Both the position numbers and the translations under genes were made by a program. The notes beneath the pieces are model-generated. The model saw nothing but the letters and a program-made list of their open reading frames with translations, ran no database searches and was not told where the DNA came from. A DNA stretch of 64,000 nucleotides from an uncultured Clostridia bacterium (GTDB lineage: Bacteria > Bacillota > Clostridia > Oscillospirales > Acutalibacteraceae), in assembly GCA_904420015.1 (NCBI GenBank), contig CAJFTS010000042.1, positions 1-64,000 on the forward strand, given 5' to 3'. Positions 8,961-16,974 of this stretch are shown here, one piece after another (the first letter of the stretch is position 1; every line of letters begins with the position of its first letter).

Positions 8961-10292
8961 TTGCGAATAATCCATCTGACCATCCAAGGAGAACAGCTGA
9001 CGGCCGATTCTCGGGTCGCCGGCCAATCGGGGGAACATCTGGCGACGGCGCTTTCTCTGGCCATTCCGGAGGACTGGCAGGATTGCAGCTGCACCCTGCG
9101 TTTTTCCCTACCTAGTGCTGGTCTGTACTACCGTTCCGGGCCTCTAAAGAGCCCCATCCTCTTTCCTTTGCCGCAGGCGCTGATGGTGCCGGGTGAGCTA
9201 AAGGTGTTTTTGGATGCGCGCAAAGACTTTGAAGTCCATCGCACCAGTGTGCTGACGCTGGTGGTGGAAGAATCCCTCGACTGGTGCGGCGGGCCGCTGG
9301 CGGCCGATCGTTATGAGGGACTGCTTGATATGACGCTGCAGGAAATCGGGGACGCCTTGGGAAAGCTGGAGGATCTAACCGACCGGCTGAATGAGGCGGA
9401 CGCACTGGCGGCTTCCACCCAGCAGGCAGCGGAATGGGCGGAGGAGGCAGCGGAGAAAGCGGAGGAGGTGGTGGAAGGGTTTGAAGGCTACACCCGGCAG
9501 GAGAGCGACGACCGGTACGCCCATGCCCTCACCGGCAGGGCCTCCGGGGATTCCGTCACCCTTACCGACGCCCAGGAGGGCACCCTGCTCCTCTCCCTGC
9601 AGGCATGCGGCAAGACAACCCTATCGGGAACTCCCGCCTCCGACGCTCCGGCGTCCATAACCGGAGCCTGTACGGAAGGAACCGTCACCATCACTGCGGG
9701 AGGGCAAAAGATCGTTTTGTCCTGCCCCACCCTCTATGATCTGCCCGACGGCACGGCGGACACGGTGGATGCGGTGACGGGCCAAACGGTCACCCGGATA
9801 CAGGTACGGGTGCTCGACGGCACCGAAGCCTGGTACAAGTCGGGCGGATACTCCTCCCCCGGTGTGCCCGCCTTCGGCTTGCAAAATGCGTCCGCGTTTG
9901 AGCCGGACGACGCCCAGAGCCTGTACTGCACCCACTTCACCGCCGCATCCAAACCCAACGGTATCGCGGAGCGCATCTACTTGGATCGTAACCTACTGAT
10001 CGCCGTCCGTTCGGAGCTTCTGGCGGAGGAGACGGCGGCAGGCTTTCAGGCATGGCTGGCGGCCCAGAAAGCGGCGGGTACGCCGGTCACCGTCCTGTAT
10101 CCGCTGTATACGCCGGTGGAAACACCGGGAGAAGGGCGGGCGGTGCCGGTTCCCGACGGGGTGATCTCCGCTTCGGGCGGTGCGGCGGTAAGCGTAGGCT
10201 ACCGTAAGGATACCCAGAAAGTGATCGCCGGTCTGCTCAGCCGGATTGAGGCTTTGGAGGCACAGGCGGTCGATACACAGATTGGAGGATGA
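8961..10292 (+). CDS. Phage baseplate-like protein, long copy (TTG start)
   Basis: The 443-residue product repeats the N-terminal domain of the preceding gene (residues 1-115). It then has an Ala/Glu-rich coiled coil (about 130-175, AAEWAEEAAEKAEEVVEGFE), then a long beta-rich region to residue 430 with Gly/Thr-rich strands typical of tail fibres. TTG at 8961 follows TGAGGTGA (8948-8954) at normal distance and matches the start of the paralogue. A GTG at 8952 lies inside that ribosome site. Its stop overlaps the next start (ATGA at 10289-10292), so translation is coupled. Confidence 0.65.
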   Translation: MRIIHLTIQGEQLTADSRVAGQSGEHLATALSLAIPEDWQDCSCTLRFSLPSAGLYYRSGPLKSPILFPLPQALMVPGELKVFLDARKDFEVHRTSVLTLVVEESLDWCGGPLAADRYEGLLDMTLQEIGDALGKLEDLTDRLNEADALAASTQQAAEWAEEAAEKAEEVVEGFEGYTRQESDDRYAHALTGRASGDSVTLTDAQEGTLLLSLQACGKTTLSGTPASDAPASITGACTEGTVTITAGGQKIVLSCPTLYDLPDGTADTVDAVTGQTVTRIQVRVLDGTEAWYKSGGYSSPGVPAFGLQNASAFEPDDAQSLYCTHFTAASKPNGIAERIYLDRNLLIAVRSELLAEETAAGFQAWLAAQKAAGTPVTVLYPLYTPVETPGEGRAVPVPDGVISASGGAAVSVGYRKDTQKVIAGLLSRIEALEAQAVDTQIGG

Positions 10293-10570
10293 ACATGTCC
10301 AGTTTTGTCAATATCCTAACCCGCGTCGTTGAACGCGGGCAGTACGTCCTATCGGAAATGGAAGGCAAGATCGATGTCCTCTGGACGGAGGGACGGATTT
10401 CGCAGCAGGACCGGGAGGCTCTTCTGGCTTTGGCGGCCCAAAGCGCCGACCCGAATTACCGGGAGGCCAAGACCACCGGGGAACGGCTGACCGCTTTGGA
10501 AACCGAAAGCATCAACACCATGCTGGCCGTTACCGAGCTTTATGAAATGCTTGCGGGAGGAGGTGAGTAA
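10289..10570 (+). CDS. Small phage late protein, helical
   Basis: This 93-residue protein starts within the stop of the previous gene. A second ATG at 10295 is equally possible and is served by GGAGG just before it. It is predicted helical (VVERGQYVLSEMEGKIDVLW, then ERLTALETES with heptad spacing). A protein of this size in this place is common in Clostridia prophages, between tail fibre and lysis genes. I do not recognise the family and give no function. Confidence 0.6.
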   Translation: MNMSSFVNILTRVVERGQYVLSEMEGKIDVLWTEGRISQQDREALLALAAQSADPNYREAKTTGERLTALETESINTMLAVTELYEMLAGGGE

Positions 10571-10572
10571 GG

Positions 10573-10701
10573 ATGGCGATGATCTATGCGACCCTGATTA
10601 TCAAGGGGGCGAAGCGCTACCAGGAGGTGCCTGCCGCCCTCAAGGCCCAGGTTAAGGCGATTCTCCTCGACTGCGGCTGCGATGGCCTCATTACCGATTA
10701 A
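10573..10701 (+). CDS. CD1375-like small phage protein (42 aa)
   Basis: This 42-codon gene (MAMIYATLIIKGAKRYQEVP at its N terminus) starts two bases after the preceding stop. The ribosome site GTAAGGA overlaps that stop. The sequence pattern MxxIYAxLIxKGxKxxxEVPxxLxxxVxxIL matches what I remember of the CD1375 family, tiny proteins encoded beside XkdX-type genes in clostridial prophages. Function is unknown. The protein is short enough to be missed by gene callers. Confidence 0.6.
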   Translation: MAMIYATLIIKGAKRYQEVPAALKAQVKAILLDCGCDGLITD

Positions 10702-10744
10702 AGATCGCCGGTTTTATCACCGGCCAGATCAAGGCGCTGGTCCC

Positions 10745-10781
10745 TTGACTTTTCGGCATATGTACGCTATGATGTACATAT
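10745..10781 (+). promoter_or_regulatory. Promoter and palindromic operator of the toxin-antitoxin pair
   Basis: TTGACT (10745-10750) and TATGAT (10768-10773) are separated by 17 bases, a good housekeeping promoter. The -10 box is framed by a perfect 8-bp inverted repeat, ATATGTAC (10758-10765) and GTACATAT (10774-10781). This is the layout expected if the antitoxin or the toxin-antitoxin complex represses its own transcription. It gives the pair a promoter independent of the phage late operon. Confidence 0.75.
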
Positions 10782-10802
10782 ACTGAAAGGGGAGGCGATC
10801 AC

Positions 10803-11051
10803 ATGACCAATACCAACATTACAAATTTTCGCAAAAACATGTTTAAGTATGTCAATCAAGCAGTGGAATACCACGACATTATCAACATCAGCACCAAAAA
10901 CGGCAATGCGGTCATCATGAGTGAGGAAGAATACAACGGACTGATGGAAACCCTGCATCTATCAACCGATCCGCGGGTGAAAAAAGAGATCGCGGAGGGC
11001 CTTCGGGAACCTTTGGAGGACTGTATTGGCGAAGATGAGGTGGAATGGTAG
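10803..11051 (+). CDS. Antitoxin, Phd/YefM family
   Basis: The 82-residue product resembles YefM/Phd antitoxins. An N-terminal DNA-binding part (NITNFRKNMFKYVNQAVEYH, then ISTKNGNAVIMSEEEYNGLM, residues 6-47) is followed by an acidic C-terminal tail that would wrap the toxin. GGGGAGG at 10789-10795 precedes the ATG. The toxin gene overlaps its last 7 bases. It is expected to neutralise the downstream RNase and to bind the palindrome at 10758-10781. Confidence 0.85.
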   Translation: MTNTNITNFRKNMFKYVNQAVEYHDIINISTKNGNAVIMSEEEYNGLMETLHLSTDPRVKKEIAEGLREPLEDCIGEDEVEW

Positions 11052-11314
11052 TGTACAAGATCGTCTATACAAAAACGGCGGTCAAGCAGATTCCGCTTCT
11101 GAAATCCGCGAAGCTGGACGGCCGGGTAAAAAAGCTGATCGATGTGGTTAAAGAGAAGCCTTACCAGAATCCGCCGCCCTATGAAAAGCTGGTGGGAGAT
11201 ATGGCGGGGGCGTATTCCCGGCGGATCAACGTCCTGCACCGGCTTGTTTACCAGGTTTATGAACCGGAACAAACGGTTAAAATCATCAGCATGTGGTCCC
11301 ATTATGAATACTGA
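11045..11314 (+). CDS. Toxin, YoeB/Txe-type mRNA interferase
   Basis: The 89-residue product fits the YoeB/Txe branch of the RelE superfamily, ribosome-dependent endoribonucleases. Supporting landmarks are a basic N-terminal helix region, a YEKL segment (residues 46-49, equivalent to the family Glu), GAYSRRINVLHRLVYQV (residues 55-71) and the closing SHYEY, where His86-Tyr matches the family's C-terminal catalytic His. It starts inside the antitoxin gene, which is normal for such pairs. Whether it helps maintain the prophage or acts in phage defence cannot be told from sequence. Confidence 0.85.
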   Translation: MVVYKIVYTKTAVKQIPLLKSAKLDGRVKKLIDVVKEKPYQNPPPYEKLVGDMAGAYSRRINVLHRLVYQVYEPEQTVKIISMWSHYEY

Positions 11315-11317
11315 AAG

Positions 11318-11346
11318 AAAGCGTCTCTATGGAGGCGCTTTTCTTA
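11318..11346 (+). terminator. Terminator of the toxin-antitoxin operon
   Basis: AGCGTCTC (11320-11327) pairs with GAGGCGCT (11332-11339) with one G-T pair and a TATG loop, followed by TTTTCTTAT. It closes the TA unit before the endolysin gene. Confidence 0.7.
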
Positions 11347-11370
11347 TATTCATTTTAAGGAGGAACGTAT

Positions 11371-12270
11371 ATGAGTGTATCCATCATTGAGAAGATCATC
11401 CCGGCGGACAATCCCAACCGGCCGGGAGGCAATTACCAAAAATCCTATATCACCATCCATGAGACCGGCAACCGGGACGCCGGGGCGGACGCGGCCGCCC
11501 ATGCCAACTACCTGTACAACGGCGCTAACGGGGAAACCGGCTACCACTACACCGTGGACGACCACGAGATTTACCACCACATCCCGGACAACGAGAAGGC
11601 CTGGCATGCGGGGGACGGCGGAAACGGTACCGGCAACCTGCACTCCATCGGCGTTGAACTTTGTGTGAATGCCGGCGGCGATTTTGAGCAGACGAAGAAA
11701 AACGCCGCCTGGCTGGCGGCCAAGCTGATGAGGGACAACGGCATTCCTTTGTCCAACGTGGTCCAGCACAACCACTGGTCGGGGAAGAACTGCCCCCAGA
11801 CCATCCGGGAGTCCGGGACCTGGGACGCCTTCCTCGCCATGTGCCAGGCCGAGTACGACGGCGGGCAGCCCGCTCCTGCCCCTTCCGGGGACGCCTACAC
11901 CGTGCAGGCCGGGGACTGCCTGTCGGCCATCGGACAGAAGCTGGGGATGGACTGGCGGGATATCGCCGCCATCAATGGGATTACCGAGCCCTACACCATC
12001 TATGCCGGCCAGGTCCTCATGCTTTCCGGCGGGCAGCCCGAACCGGCCCCCCAGCCCGTCACCGGGTACAAGGTCGGGGACCATGTGGTGTTCTCCACCT
12101 GCTACCGCTCTTCCACCGCTCCCATCGAGGAGCATCTGACCGCCTCCCAGATGCTGCGCAGTCACGGGGTTATCACCCGCATTGCAGAGGGCACCCGCAA
12201 CCCCTATCTCCTCGACAACGGCCTGTGCTGGGTAAACTCCGGCGACATCCGCGGCCTTTATCCGGGGTAA
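11371..12270 (+). CDS. Endolysin: N-acetylmuramoyl-L-alanine amidase with LysM
   Basis: This 299-residue lysis enzyme would cut the amide bond between muramic acid and L-alanine in peptidoglycan. Residues 1-160 are an Amidase_2 domain. Likely zinc ligands are His30 (ITIHE), His133 and Cys141 (in HNHWSGKNCP), and GYHYTVDD (57-64) lies in the active-site region. A Pro/Ala linker leads to one LysM cell-wall-binding module (about 175-219, YTVQAGDCLSAIGQKLG). A C-terminal SH3-like segment (about 230-298) ends WVNSGDIRGLYPG. AAGGAGG lies at 11357-11363. The holin genes follow at once, so this is the lysis cassette. Confidence 0.92.
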   Translation: MSVSIIEKIIPADNPNRPGGNYQKSYITIHETGNRDAGADAAAHANYLYNGANGETGYHYTVDDHEIYHHIPDNEKAWHAGDGGNGTGNLHSIGVELCVNAGGDFEQTKKNAAWLAAKLMRDNGIPLSNVVQHNHWSGKNCPQTIRESGTWDAFLAMCQAEYDGGQPAPAPSGDAYTVQAGDCLSAIGQKLGMDWRDIAAINGITEPYTIYAGQVLMLSGGQPEPAPQPVTGYKVGDHVVFSTCYRSSTAPIEEHLTASQMLRSHGVITRIAEGTRNPYLLDNGLCWVNSGDIRGLYPG

Positions 12271-12273
12271 GGT

Positions 12274-12603
12274 ATGGAACGATTTCTTGACTTGGTTCCC
12301 GACCTTGCCTTTTGGGCGGTTACCGGCGGCCTGGGCGCATTCTGCGCCTGGGTCTGCCGGCGGCTCAAGGTCCAGCGCCGGGAGCAGGACGCCATCCGGG
12401 AGGGCCTGCAGGCTATTTTACACGACCGCATCTACCAGGCCCACCGCTATTACACCCAGCTGGGCTTTTGCCCATTAAGCGACAAGAAGAACATCGAATA
12501 CCTCTTCCGGCCCTATGCCGCTCTCGGCGGCAACGGCACCGGCAAGCAGGCCTTCGACGACATCCAGGACCTGCCCACTGACCCCTCGGGCGGAAAGGAA
12601 TAG
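12274..12603 (+). CDS. Small phage membrane protein of the lysis cassette
   Basis: The 109-residue product has one N-terminal membrane span (about residues 8-28, DLAFWAVTGGLGAFCAWVC). A basic helix and a conserved-looking cytoplasmic part follow (RIYQAHRYYTQLGFCPLSD, then YLFRPYAALGGNGTG). I recognise this arrangement from Firmicutes prophages, where it sits next to the holin. It might be a second holin-like or accessory lysis protein, but no function is established here. It starts 3 bases after the endolysin stop and ends 2 bases before the holin start. Confidence 0.65.
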   Translation: MERFLDLVPDLAFWAVTGGLGAFCAWVCRRLKVQRREQDAIREGLQAILHDRIYQAHRYYTQLGFCPLSDKKNIEYLFRPYAALGGNGTGKQAFDDIQDLPTDPSGGKE

Positions 12604-12605
12604 AG

Positions 12606-12884
12606 ATGAAGATTAACTGGAAAATTCGATGGCGCAATCCCACCTTCTGGTGGCAGGCTGCGGTTTCCATCCTCGCGCCGATTTTGGCTTATTTCGGTCT
12701 GAATTTTGAGGATCTGACCTCCTGGCAGGCGCTTGGAAGCCTGTTTTGCCAGGCGGCCCAGAACCCGGTCGTCATTGTTGCGGTGCTGGTAAGCCTTTGG
12801 AACACCATTACCGATCCCACCACCACAGGACTTACCGATTCGGCCAAGGCGATGACCTACGATTATCCCAACGCGGAGAAATAA
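12606..12884 (+). CDS. Phage holin, phi-LC3 family
   Basis: The 92-residue protein matches phi-LC3-type holins. It begins KINWKIRWRNPTFW, has two membrane spans (about residues 14-32 and 53-66), and the second span is followed by NTITDPTTTGLTDS and an AMTYDYP end. Holins permeabilise the membrane so that the endolysin can reach the wall. It is the last gene of the phage late operon in view and is followed by a strong terminator. Confidence 0.9.
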   Translation: MKINWKIRWRNPTFWWQAAVSILAPILAYFGLNFEDLTSWQALGSLFCQAAQNPVVIVAVLVSLWNTITDPTTTGLTDSAKAMTYDYPNAEK

Positions 12885-12903
12885 CGGAGAGATACCGACG
12901 GAA

Positions 12904-12947
12904 AACCGGCCCGGAAGCCATAGAGCTTCCGGGCCGGTTTTTGTTTT
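12904..12947 (+). terminator. Terminator ending the prophage late operon
   Basis: A 15-bp perfect stem, AACCGGCCCGGAAGC (12904-12918) with GCTTCCGGGCCGGTT (12925-12939) around CATAGA, is followed by TTTTGTTTT. It marks the end of phage transcription and probably lies close to the prophage's right edge. Confidence 0.9.
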
Positions 12948-13032
12948 ATCGGATGCATTGGACACGGTGTTTCTTCTGCCGAGAGATAAGGTAAAGGAAT
13001 CGGTTTTATCCCTCCTGCCTATATAGATTTCC

Positions 13033-13061
13033 TTGCCAGCTTCTGTCGGGTATCGTATAAT
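13033..13061 (+). promoter_or_regulatory. Promoter of the P-type ATPase gene
   Basis: TTGCCA (13033-13038), a 17-base spacer and a perfect TATAAT (13056-13061) precede the ATPase gene by 37 bases. Confidence 0.7.
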
Positions 13062-13098
13062 AAGAGGAACCTACTTTTCATGCTGATAGGAGCTGCAT

Positions 13099-15477
13099 AT
13101 GAAAGATACTTCGGAAACAAAACCCATCCGCTTTCATCCCGACCCGAAAAAGGGCCTTTCCCAAGGACAGGTGGCCGCCCGGGTGGCGGAGGATTTGGTC
13201 AACCACAACAGCACTGTACCCACCAAATCGGTAGCCTGCATCATCCGTGACAACGTCTGTACCCTGTTTAACCTGGTCATCACCATTCTTGGCGTGGCGG
13301 TGCTGCTGGTGGGATCGTATAAAAACCTGCTCTTTATGGGAATCATGTTCTGCAACCTGATTATTGGAATCGTACAGGAAATCCGGGCAAAGCGGATCAT
13401 TGACCGGCTCTCCCTTCTTTCCGCCGCCGGGGCGCATGTGGTGCGGGACGGAAAAACGTCTGTTATTCCGGTGGAGGAGATTGTGCTCGACGACGTGCTG
13501 GAGCTGGAAAGGGGAAACCAGGTGATCTGCGACTGTATTTTGCTCGACGGAACCTGTGACGTCAACGAATCCTTAATTACGGGGGAGTCCGACTCGGTGG
13601 GCAAAAAGCCGGGGGACCTTCTGCTTTCCGGCAGCTTTGTGGTCAACGGGCGGTGCCGGGCGCGGGCGGAGCATGTGGGAGCGGAGAACTATGTTTCGGT
13701 CATCTCCAACGAAGCGCGCCGGCATAAGAAGGCCAAGTCGGAGATTATGAACGCGTTGCAGCGGATTATCCTGGTGGTATCCATTGCCATCATCCCCATC
13801 GGCGCGGCGCTGTTTTACAATCAGTATAATTTGGATGGAAATACCCTGCAACATGCAGTCGTATTTACCACAGCGGCTTTGATCGGGATGATCCCGGAGG
13901 GGCTGGTGCTGCTGACCAGCTCGGTTTTGGCCATCAGCGTAATCAGACTTTCCAAGCATCAGGTAATGGTACAGGAGCTGTACTGCATTGAAGCATTGGC
14001 GCGGGTGGATGTGCTCTGCCTGGATAAAACCGGAACCATCACGGAAGGTTCGATGGAGCTCAAGGAGGTACGGCCGCTGGACGGCGTTTCGGACGAAGCG
14101 GTGGAAGAGGCCCTTTCCCATCTGTGCGCGGTGATGGAGGACGATACCCCCACCTTTTGCAGCATTGCCAGCCGTTACGGCGGCAAGCCGTCTAAAAAGG
14201 CGGAGCGGATTCTCCCCTTTTCCTCGGAAAAGAAATGGTCGGGCGCCTACTTTGGGGAAGAGGGCAGCTATGTGCTGGGCGCGCCGGAGATGATTTTGCC
14301 GGATTTGGGAAAATACAAGCCCTTTGCTGATGAGCTGGCCGCGCAGGGACGGGTTCTGTTATTGGCCCACAGCAAGGGGGATTTTGCAGGCAAAGAGCTG
14401 CCCGCAGCCCTTTCCCCTATGGCGCTGCTGCTGATTCAGGATGTGATCCGTCCCGACGCGAAGGACACCCTGCGGTATTTTGCCGAGCAGGGGGTGACGC
14501 TTAAGGTGATTTCAGGTGACAATCCCATCACCGTTTCCACCATTGCCCGGCGGGTAGCGCTGCCGGACGCGGACCGGTATGTGGACGCCACCACCCTGCA
14601 CACCCCCGAGGACATTGCAGACGCGGTGGAACGGTATGCGGTCTTTGGCCGGGTATCCCCCCAGCAGAAGAAACAGATGGTGCAGGCGCTACAAAAGAAA
14701 AAGCACACCGTTGCCATGACCGGCGACGGGGTCAACGACGTTCTGGCCCTCAGGGAGGCCGACTGCAGTGTGGCGATGGCTTCCGGAAACGACGCGGCGC
14801 GCAATGTATCCCAGCTGGTACTGCTGGATTCGAACTTTTCCTCCATGCCTCAGGTGGTCCGGGAAGGGCGGCGGTCCATCAATAACCTTCAGCGTTCCGC
14901 CTCCCTGTTTATTGTAAAGACCATCTACTCCATCTGCCTGGCCTTGCTTTTCCTTTTCCTTCCCATGCGCTACCCCTTTGTCCCCATTCATCTGACCTTA
15001 ATCAGCGCCCTGACCATCGGCTATCCCTCCTTTGTGCTGGCGCTGGAACCCAACCACGACCGGATCCGGGGCAGCTTTATCAAGAATGTGGTCTCCCGCT
15101 CGGTTCCCACTGCTGCGACCATTTTGACGGGAGTGGTGAGCGTCATGCTGGTCGGCCCATGCTTTGGCCTGACCGAAGGGCAGGTTTCCACCGTCTGCGT
15201 GATGCTGGCCGCCTTTACGGGGTTATTGCTTATCTTTAAGCTGTGTACCCCCTTCAACCTGCTGCGCCGGCTGCTTTTCGGCAGTATCTGCGCGGCGCTG
15301 CTGCTCTGCTTTCTCTTCTTCCAGTCCTTCTTTTCCCTGACCGCCTTCTCCACCCCCTTGCTGTTAGCCGGCGCGATAGCGCTGGCGGGCGTGTTCCTGC
15401 TCTTCTGGTTCTACCAATGGCTGTACCAAAGGCTGCAGGCCTGGTGGCGGCGGCGGGAAAGCAGCCGGGCACGATAA
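13099..15477 (+). CDS. Cation-translocating P-type ATPase (CtpE/CaxP-like)
   Basis: This 792-residue membrane pump couples ATP hydrolysis to cation transport. The actuator motif TGES lies at 161-164, the intramembrane IPEGLV motif at about 267-272, the phosphorylation motif DKTGT at 309-313 and TGDGVND at 541-547. There are about four spans before and about six after the cytoplasmic loop. There is no N-terminal metal-binding CxxC, so it is not a heavy-metal CPx pump. The length and the PEGLVLLTSSVLAIS stretch resemble Mycobacterium CtpE and the pneumococcal calcium ATPase CaxP, so calcium is the likeliest ion, but the ion cannot be proved from sequence. It is a single-gene unit with its own promoter and terminator. 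Confidence 0.85.
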   Translation: MKDTSETKPIRFHPDPKKGLSQGQVAARVAEDLVNHNSTVPTKSVACIIRDNVCTLFNLVITILGVAVLLVGSYKNLLFMGIMFCNLIIGIVQEIRAKRIIDRLSLLSAAGAHVVRDGKTSVIPVEEIVLDDVLELERGNQVICDCILLDGTCDVNESLITGESDSVGKKPGDLLLSGSFVVNGRCRARAEHVGAENYVSVISNEARRHKKAKSEIMNALQRIILVVSIAIIPIGAALFYNQYNLDGNTLQHAVVFTTAALIGMIPEGLVLLTSSVLAISVIRLSKHQVMVQELYCIEALARVDVLCLDKTGTITEGSMELKEVRPLDGVSDEAVEEALSHLCAVMEDDTPTFCSIASRYGGKPSKKAERILPFSSEKKWSGAYFGEEGSYVLGAPEMILPDLGKYKPFADELAAQGRVLLLAHSKGDFAGKELPAALSPMALLLIQDVIRPDAKDTLRYFAEQGVTLKVISGDNPITVSTIARRVALPDADRYVDATTLHTPEDIADAVERYAVFGRVSPQQKKQMVQALQKKKHTVAMTGDGVNDVLALREADCSVAMASGNDAARNVSQLVLLDSNFSSMPQVVREGRRSINNLQRSASLFIVKTIYSICLALLFLFLPMRYPFVPIHLTLISALTIGYPSFVLALEPNHDRIRGSFIKNVVSRSVPTAATILTGVVSVMLVGPCFGLTEGQVSTVCVMLAAFTGLLLIFKLCTPFNLLRRLLFGSICAALLLCFLFFQSFFSLTAFSTPLLLAGAIALAGVFLLFWFYQWLYQRLQAWWRRRESSRAR

Positions 15478-15500
15478 GCTTTACACTGTATTTCGCACAA

Positions 15501-15543
15501 CGCCCCAAAACCAGGTGCTCCTCCTGGTTTTGGGGCGTTTTTT
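15501..15543 (+). terminator. Terminator of the ATPase gene
   Basis: CGCCCCAAAACCAGG (15501-15515) pairs perfectly with CCTGGTTTTGGGGCG (15523-15537) and is followed by TTTTTTG. Confidence 0.9.
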
Positions 15544-15640
15544 GCTGGGCTTCGCTCTTCCGCCAGAGGACAGCCCGGCGGCAGGTCGGGAAAAGCCGAA
15601 TAACCGGACGGGTGGGGAAAAGATTTTGGCGGCTTTGCCG

Positions 15641-15670
15641 TTGCCGGGAAAACGCAGGATGTGGTATGAT
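15641..15670 (+). promoter_or_regulatory. Possible promoter of the HAD phosphatase gene
   Basis: TTGCCG (15641-15646), 18 bases and TATGAT (15665-15670) lie 33 bases before the chosen start. Confidence 0.4.
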
Positions 15671-15703
15671 GAGAAAAAGAATGCTGCCTGGGAGGAATGC
15701 TTT

Positions 15704-16354
15704 GTGAATTACCGCGCGGTCCTGTTTGACTTTGACCTGACGCTTATTGACGCGAGCCCTGCGATTCTCGCCTGCTATAAGCATACCCTGACGAAAATGG
15801 GATGCGTCCCGCCCGACGACGAAGTGATCCGCCGGACCATTGGGCTGACGGTGGAGGATTCCCTCGAGCAGATGTCCGGCTGTCACGACAAGGCGCGCAT
15901 CGCCAAATACCGGGAGGTATACCGGGTCAAGGCGGACGAGGTGATGGTGCCGGGCACCTCCCTGCTCCCCTACACCCGCGGCACCATCCGCCGGCTGCGG
16001 GCGGCAGGGTGCAAGCTGGGGATCGTTACCTCCAAGAATCACGCGCGCACGCTGCTGAGCCTGGACAAATTCCAGCTCAAGGACGCCTTCGACGTCATCG
16101 TCGGCTTTGAGGACATCGACCGTCCCAAGCCCGATCCCCAAGGGCTCAACAGGGCGGTGGACCTGCTGGGCCTTTCCAAGGATGTGGTCCTGTACGTAGG
16201 GGACAGCTATGTGGACGCAAGGACCGCCCAGGCCGCCGGCGTGGATTTCGCCGGCGTCCTCACCGGGACCACCACACGGGAGGAGATGGAGACCTATCCC
16301 CATCGGCTGGTGGCGGAGCATCTCGGTGAGGTAACCGATTGGCTGGGCGTATAA
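15704..16354 (+). CDS. HAD-family phosphatase (PpaX/phosphoglycolate phosphatase-like)
   Basis: The 216-residue protein is a cytoplasmic HAD hydrolase of the PGP/PpaX type. Motif I is FDFDLTL (nucleophile Asp9 and Asp11), motif II is IVTSKN, motif III the Lys of RPKPDP and motif IV GDSYVDARTAQAAG. A helical cap lies between motifs I and II (about residues 17-85). The usual DxDGT is DxDLT here, which keeps both aspartates and the threonine. GTG at 15704 is preferred over longer in-frame starts because GGGAGG lies at 15690-15695. The longer frame also runs back through a strong terminator. The substrate could be phosphoglycolate, pyrophosphate or another small phosphate ester. Confidence 0.82.
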   Translation: MNYRAVLFDFDLTLIDASPAILACYKHTLTKMGCVPPDDEVIRRTIGLTVEDSLEQMSGCHDKARIAKYREVYRVKADEVMVPGTSLLPYTRGTIRRLRAAGCKLGIVTSKNHARTLLSLDKFQLKDAFDVIVGFEDIDRPKPDPQGLNRAVDLLGLSKDVVLYVGDSYVDARTAQAAGVDFAGVLTGTTTREEMETYPHRLVAEHLGEVTDWLGV

Positions 16355-16390
16355 AGGTGGGCCGTGCAAGCCCCGGCGGCAAACGGCGCA

Positions 16391-16439
16391 AAAAGCCCCT
16401 GGATAAGGAAATTCCCTTATCCAGGGGCTTTTCTTTTTG
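16391..16439 (+). terminator. Terminator of the HAD phosphatase gene
   Basis: An 18-bp perfect stem, AAAAGCCCCTGGATAAGG (16391-16408) with CCTTATCCAGGGGCTTTT (16415-16432), is followed by CTTTTTG. Confidence 0.9.
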
Positions 16440-16449
16440 TGAATGGAAA

Positions 16450-16750
16450 CCACCGGCTTTGCCGGTGGAGATGTCCCGCAAAAAAGCGTTCGCTTTGGGC
16501 ATCGAAGGAAGCGAGCTGCTTAAAGCCAGCCGAACAGTGACGGCTTGACCGTCCGATGCGTCGTCGTCCGGCATGGCCCAATCTGGGAACTTGGACGGAA
16601 GGCTTCCGGGTAAAATGGGGATCCGCCTGTTTACGGGCCGCGGGGCAGGTGATGAAAGTGAAATAATTTTCCGTGCGTCTTGAGACGCATGCTGGCAATA
16701 TATACCCTTCTAGGGCTTACTCAAGCCTCCGGCTTTGCCGGTGGGTTTGA
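16450..16750 (+). repeat. Hairpin-rich non-coding stretch, possible IS200/IS605 end remnant
   Basis: The same 16 bases, CCGGCTTTGCCGGTGG, occur at 16453-16468 and 16729-16744. Each sits in a hairpin with a three-T loop: CCACCGGC with GCCGGTGG at 16450-16468, and a longer imperfect one at 16721-16750. Other stems lie between: AAAGCG/CGCTTT near 16485, GACGG/CCGTC at 16539-16553 and TGCGTC/GACGCA at 16674-16689. No convincing gene is present. Palindromes of this kind mark the ends of IS200/IS605-type elements and the 3' part of their guide RNAs, so a decayed or palindrome-only element is possible. No transposase fragment was recognised. Confidence 0.4.
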
Positions 16751-16974
16751 CTTCAAAAACATGAATTTCTCGCACCCGCAGGCGGTTCAGCCGGCAGGCG
16801 AGGAAGGGACTAAAAAGGAGGCGCTTTTAAAAATCCGGCGATCCGGCCGCGAAACGGCGGCTTCCCGCCGTCGGGCGGCAGGGCGGATGGGACAATGGAA
16901 AAGGCCCCCCTCCCCTTCTGCAAGACCAGACGCCGGTCTTTTACGGCGGTTGTTTCTCCGGCTTCCCATAGGAA
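16751..16974. other. Non-coding stretch, nothing recognised
   Basis: This is the 3' flank of the minus-strand membrane protein gene. I see no coding pattern, clear promoter or terminator with a T run here. It is GC-rich with short local inverted repeats. Confidence 0.4.

Noticed and set aside
12948-13032. Right attachment site of the prophage
   Set aside because: No tRNA end or direct repeat partner is visible, because the left end of the prophage is outside the window.
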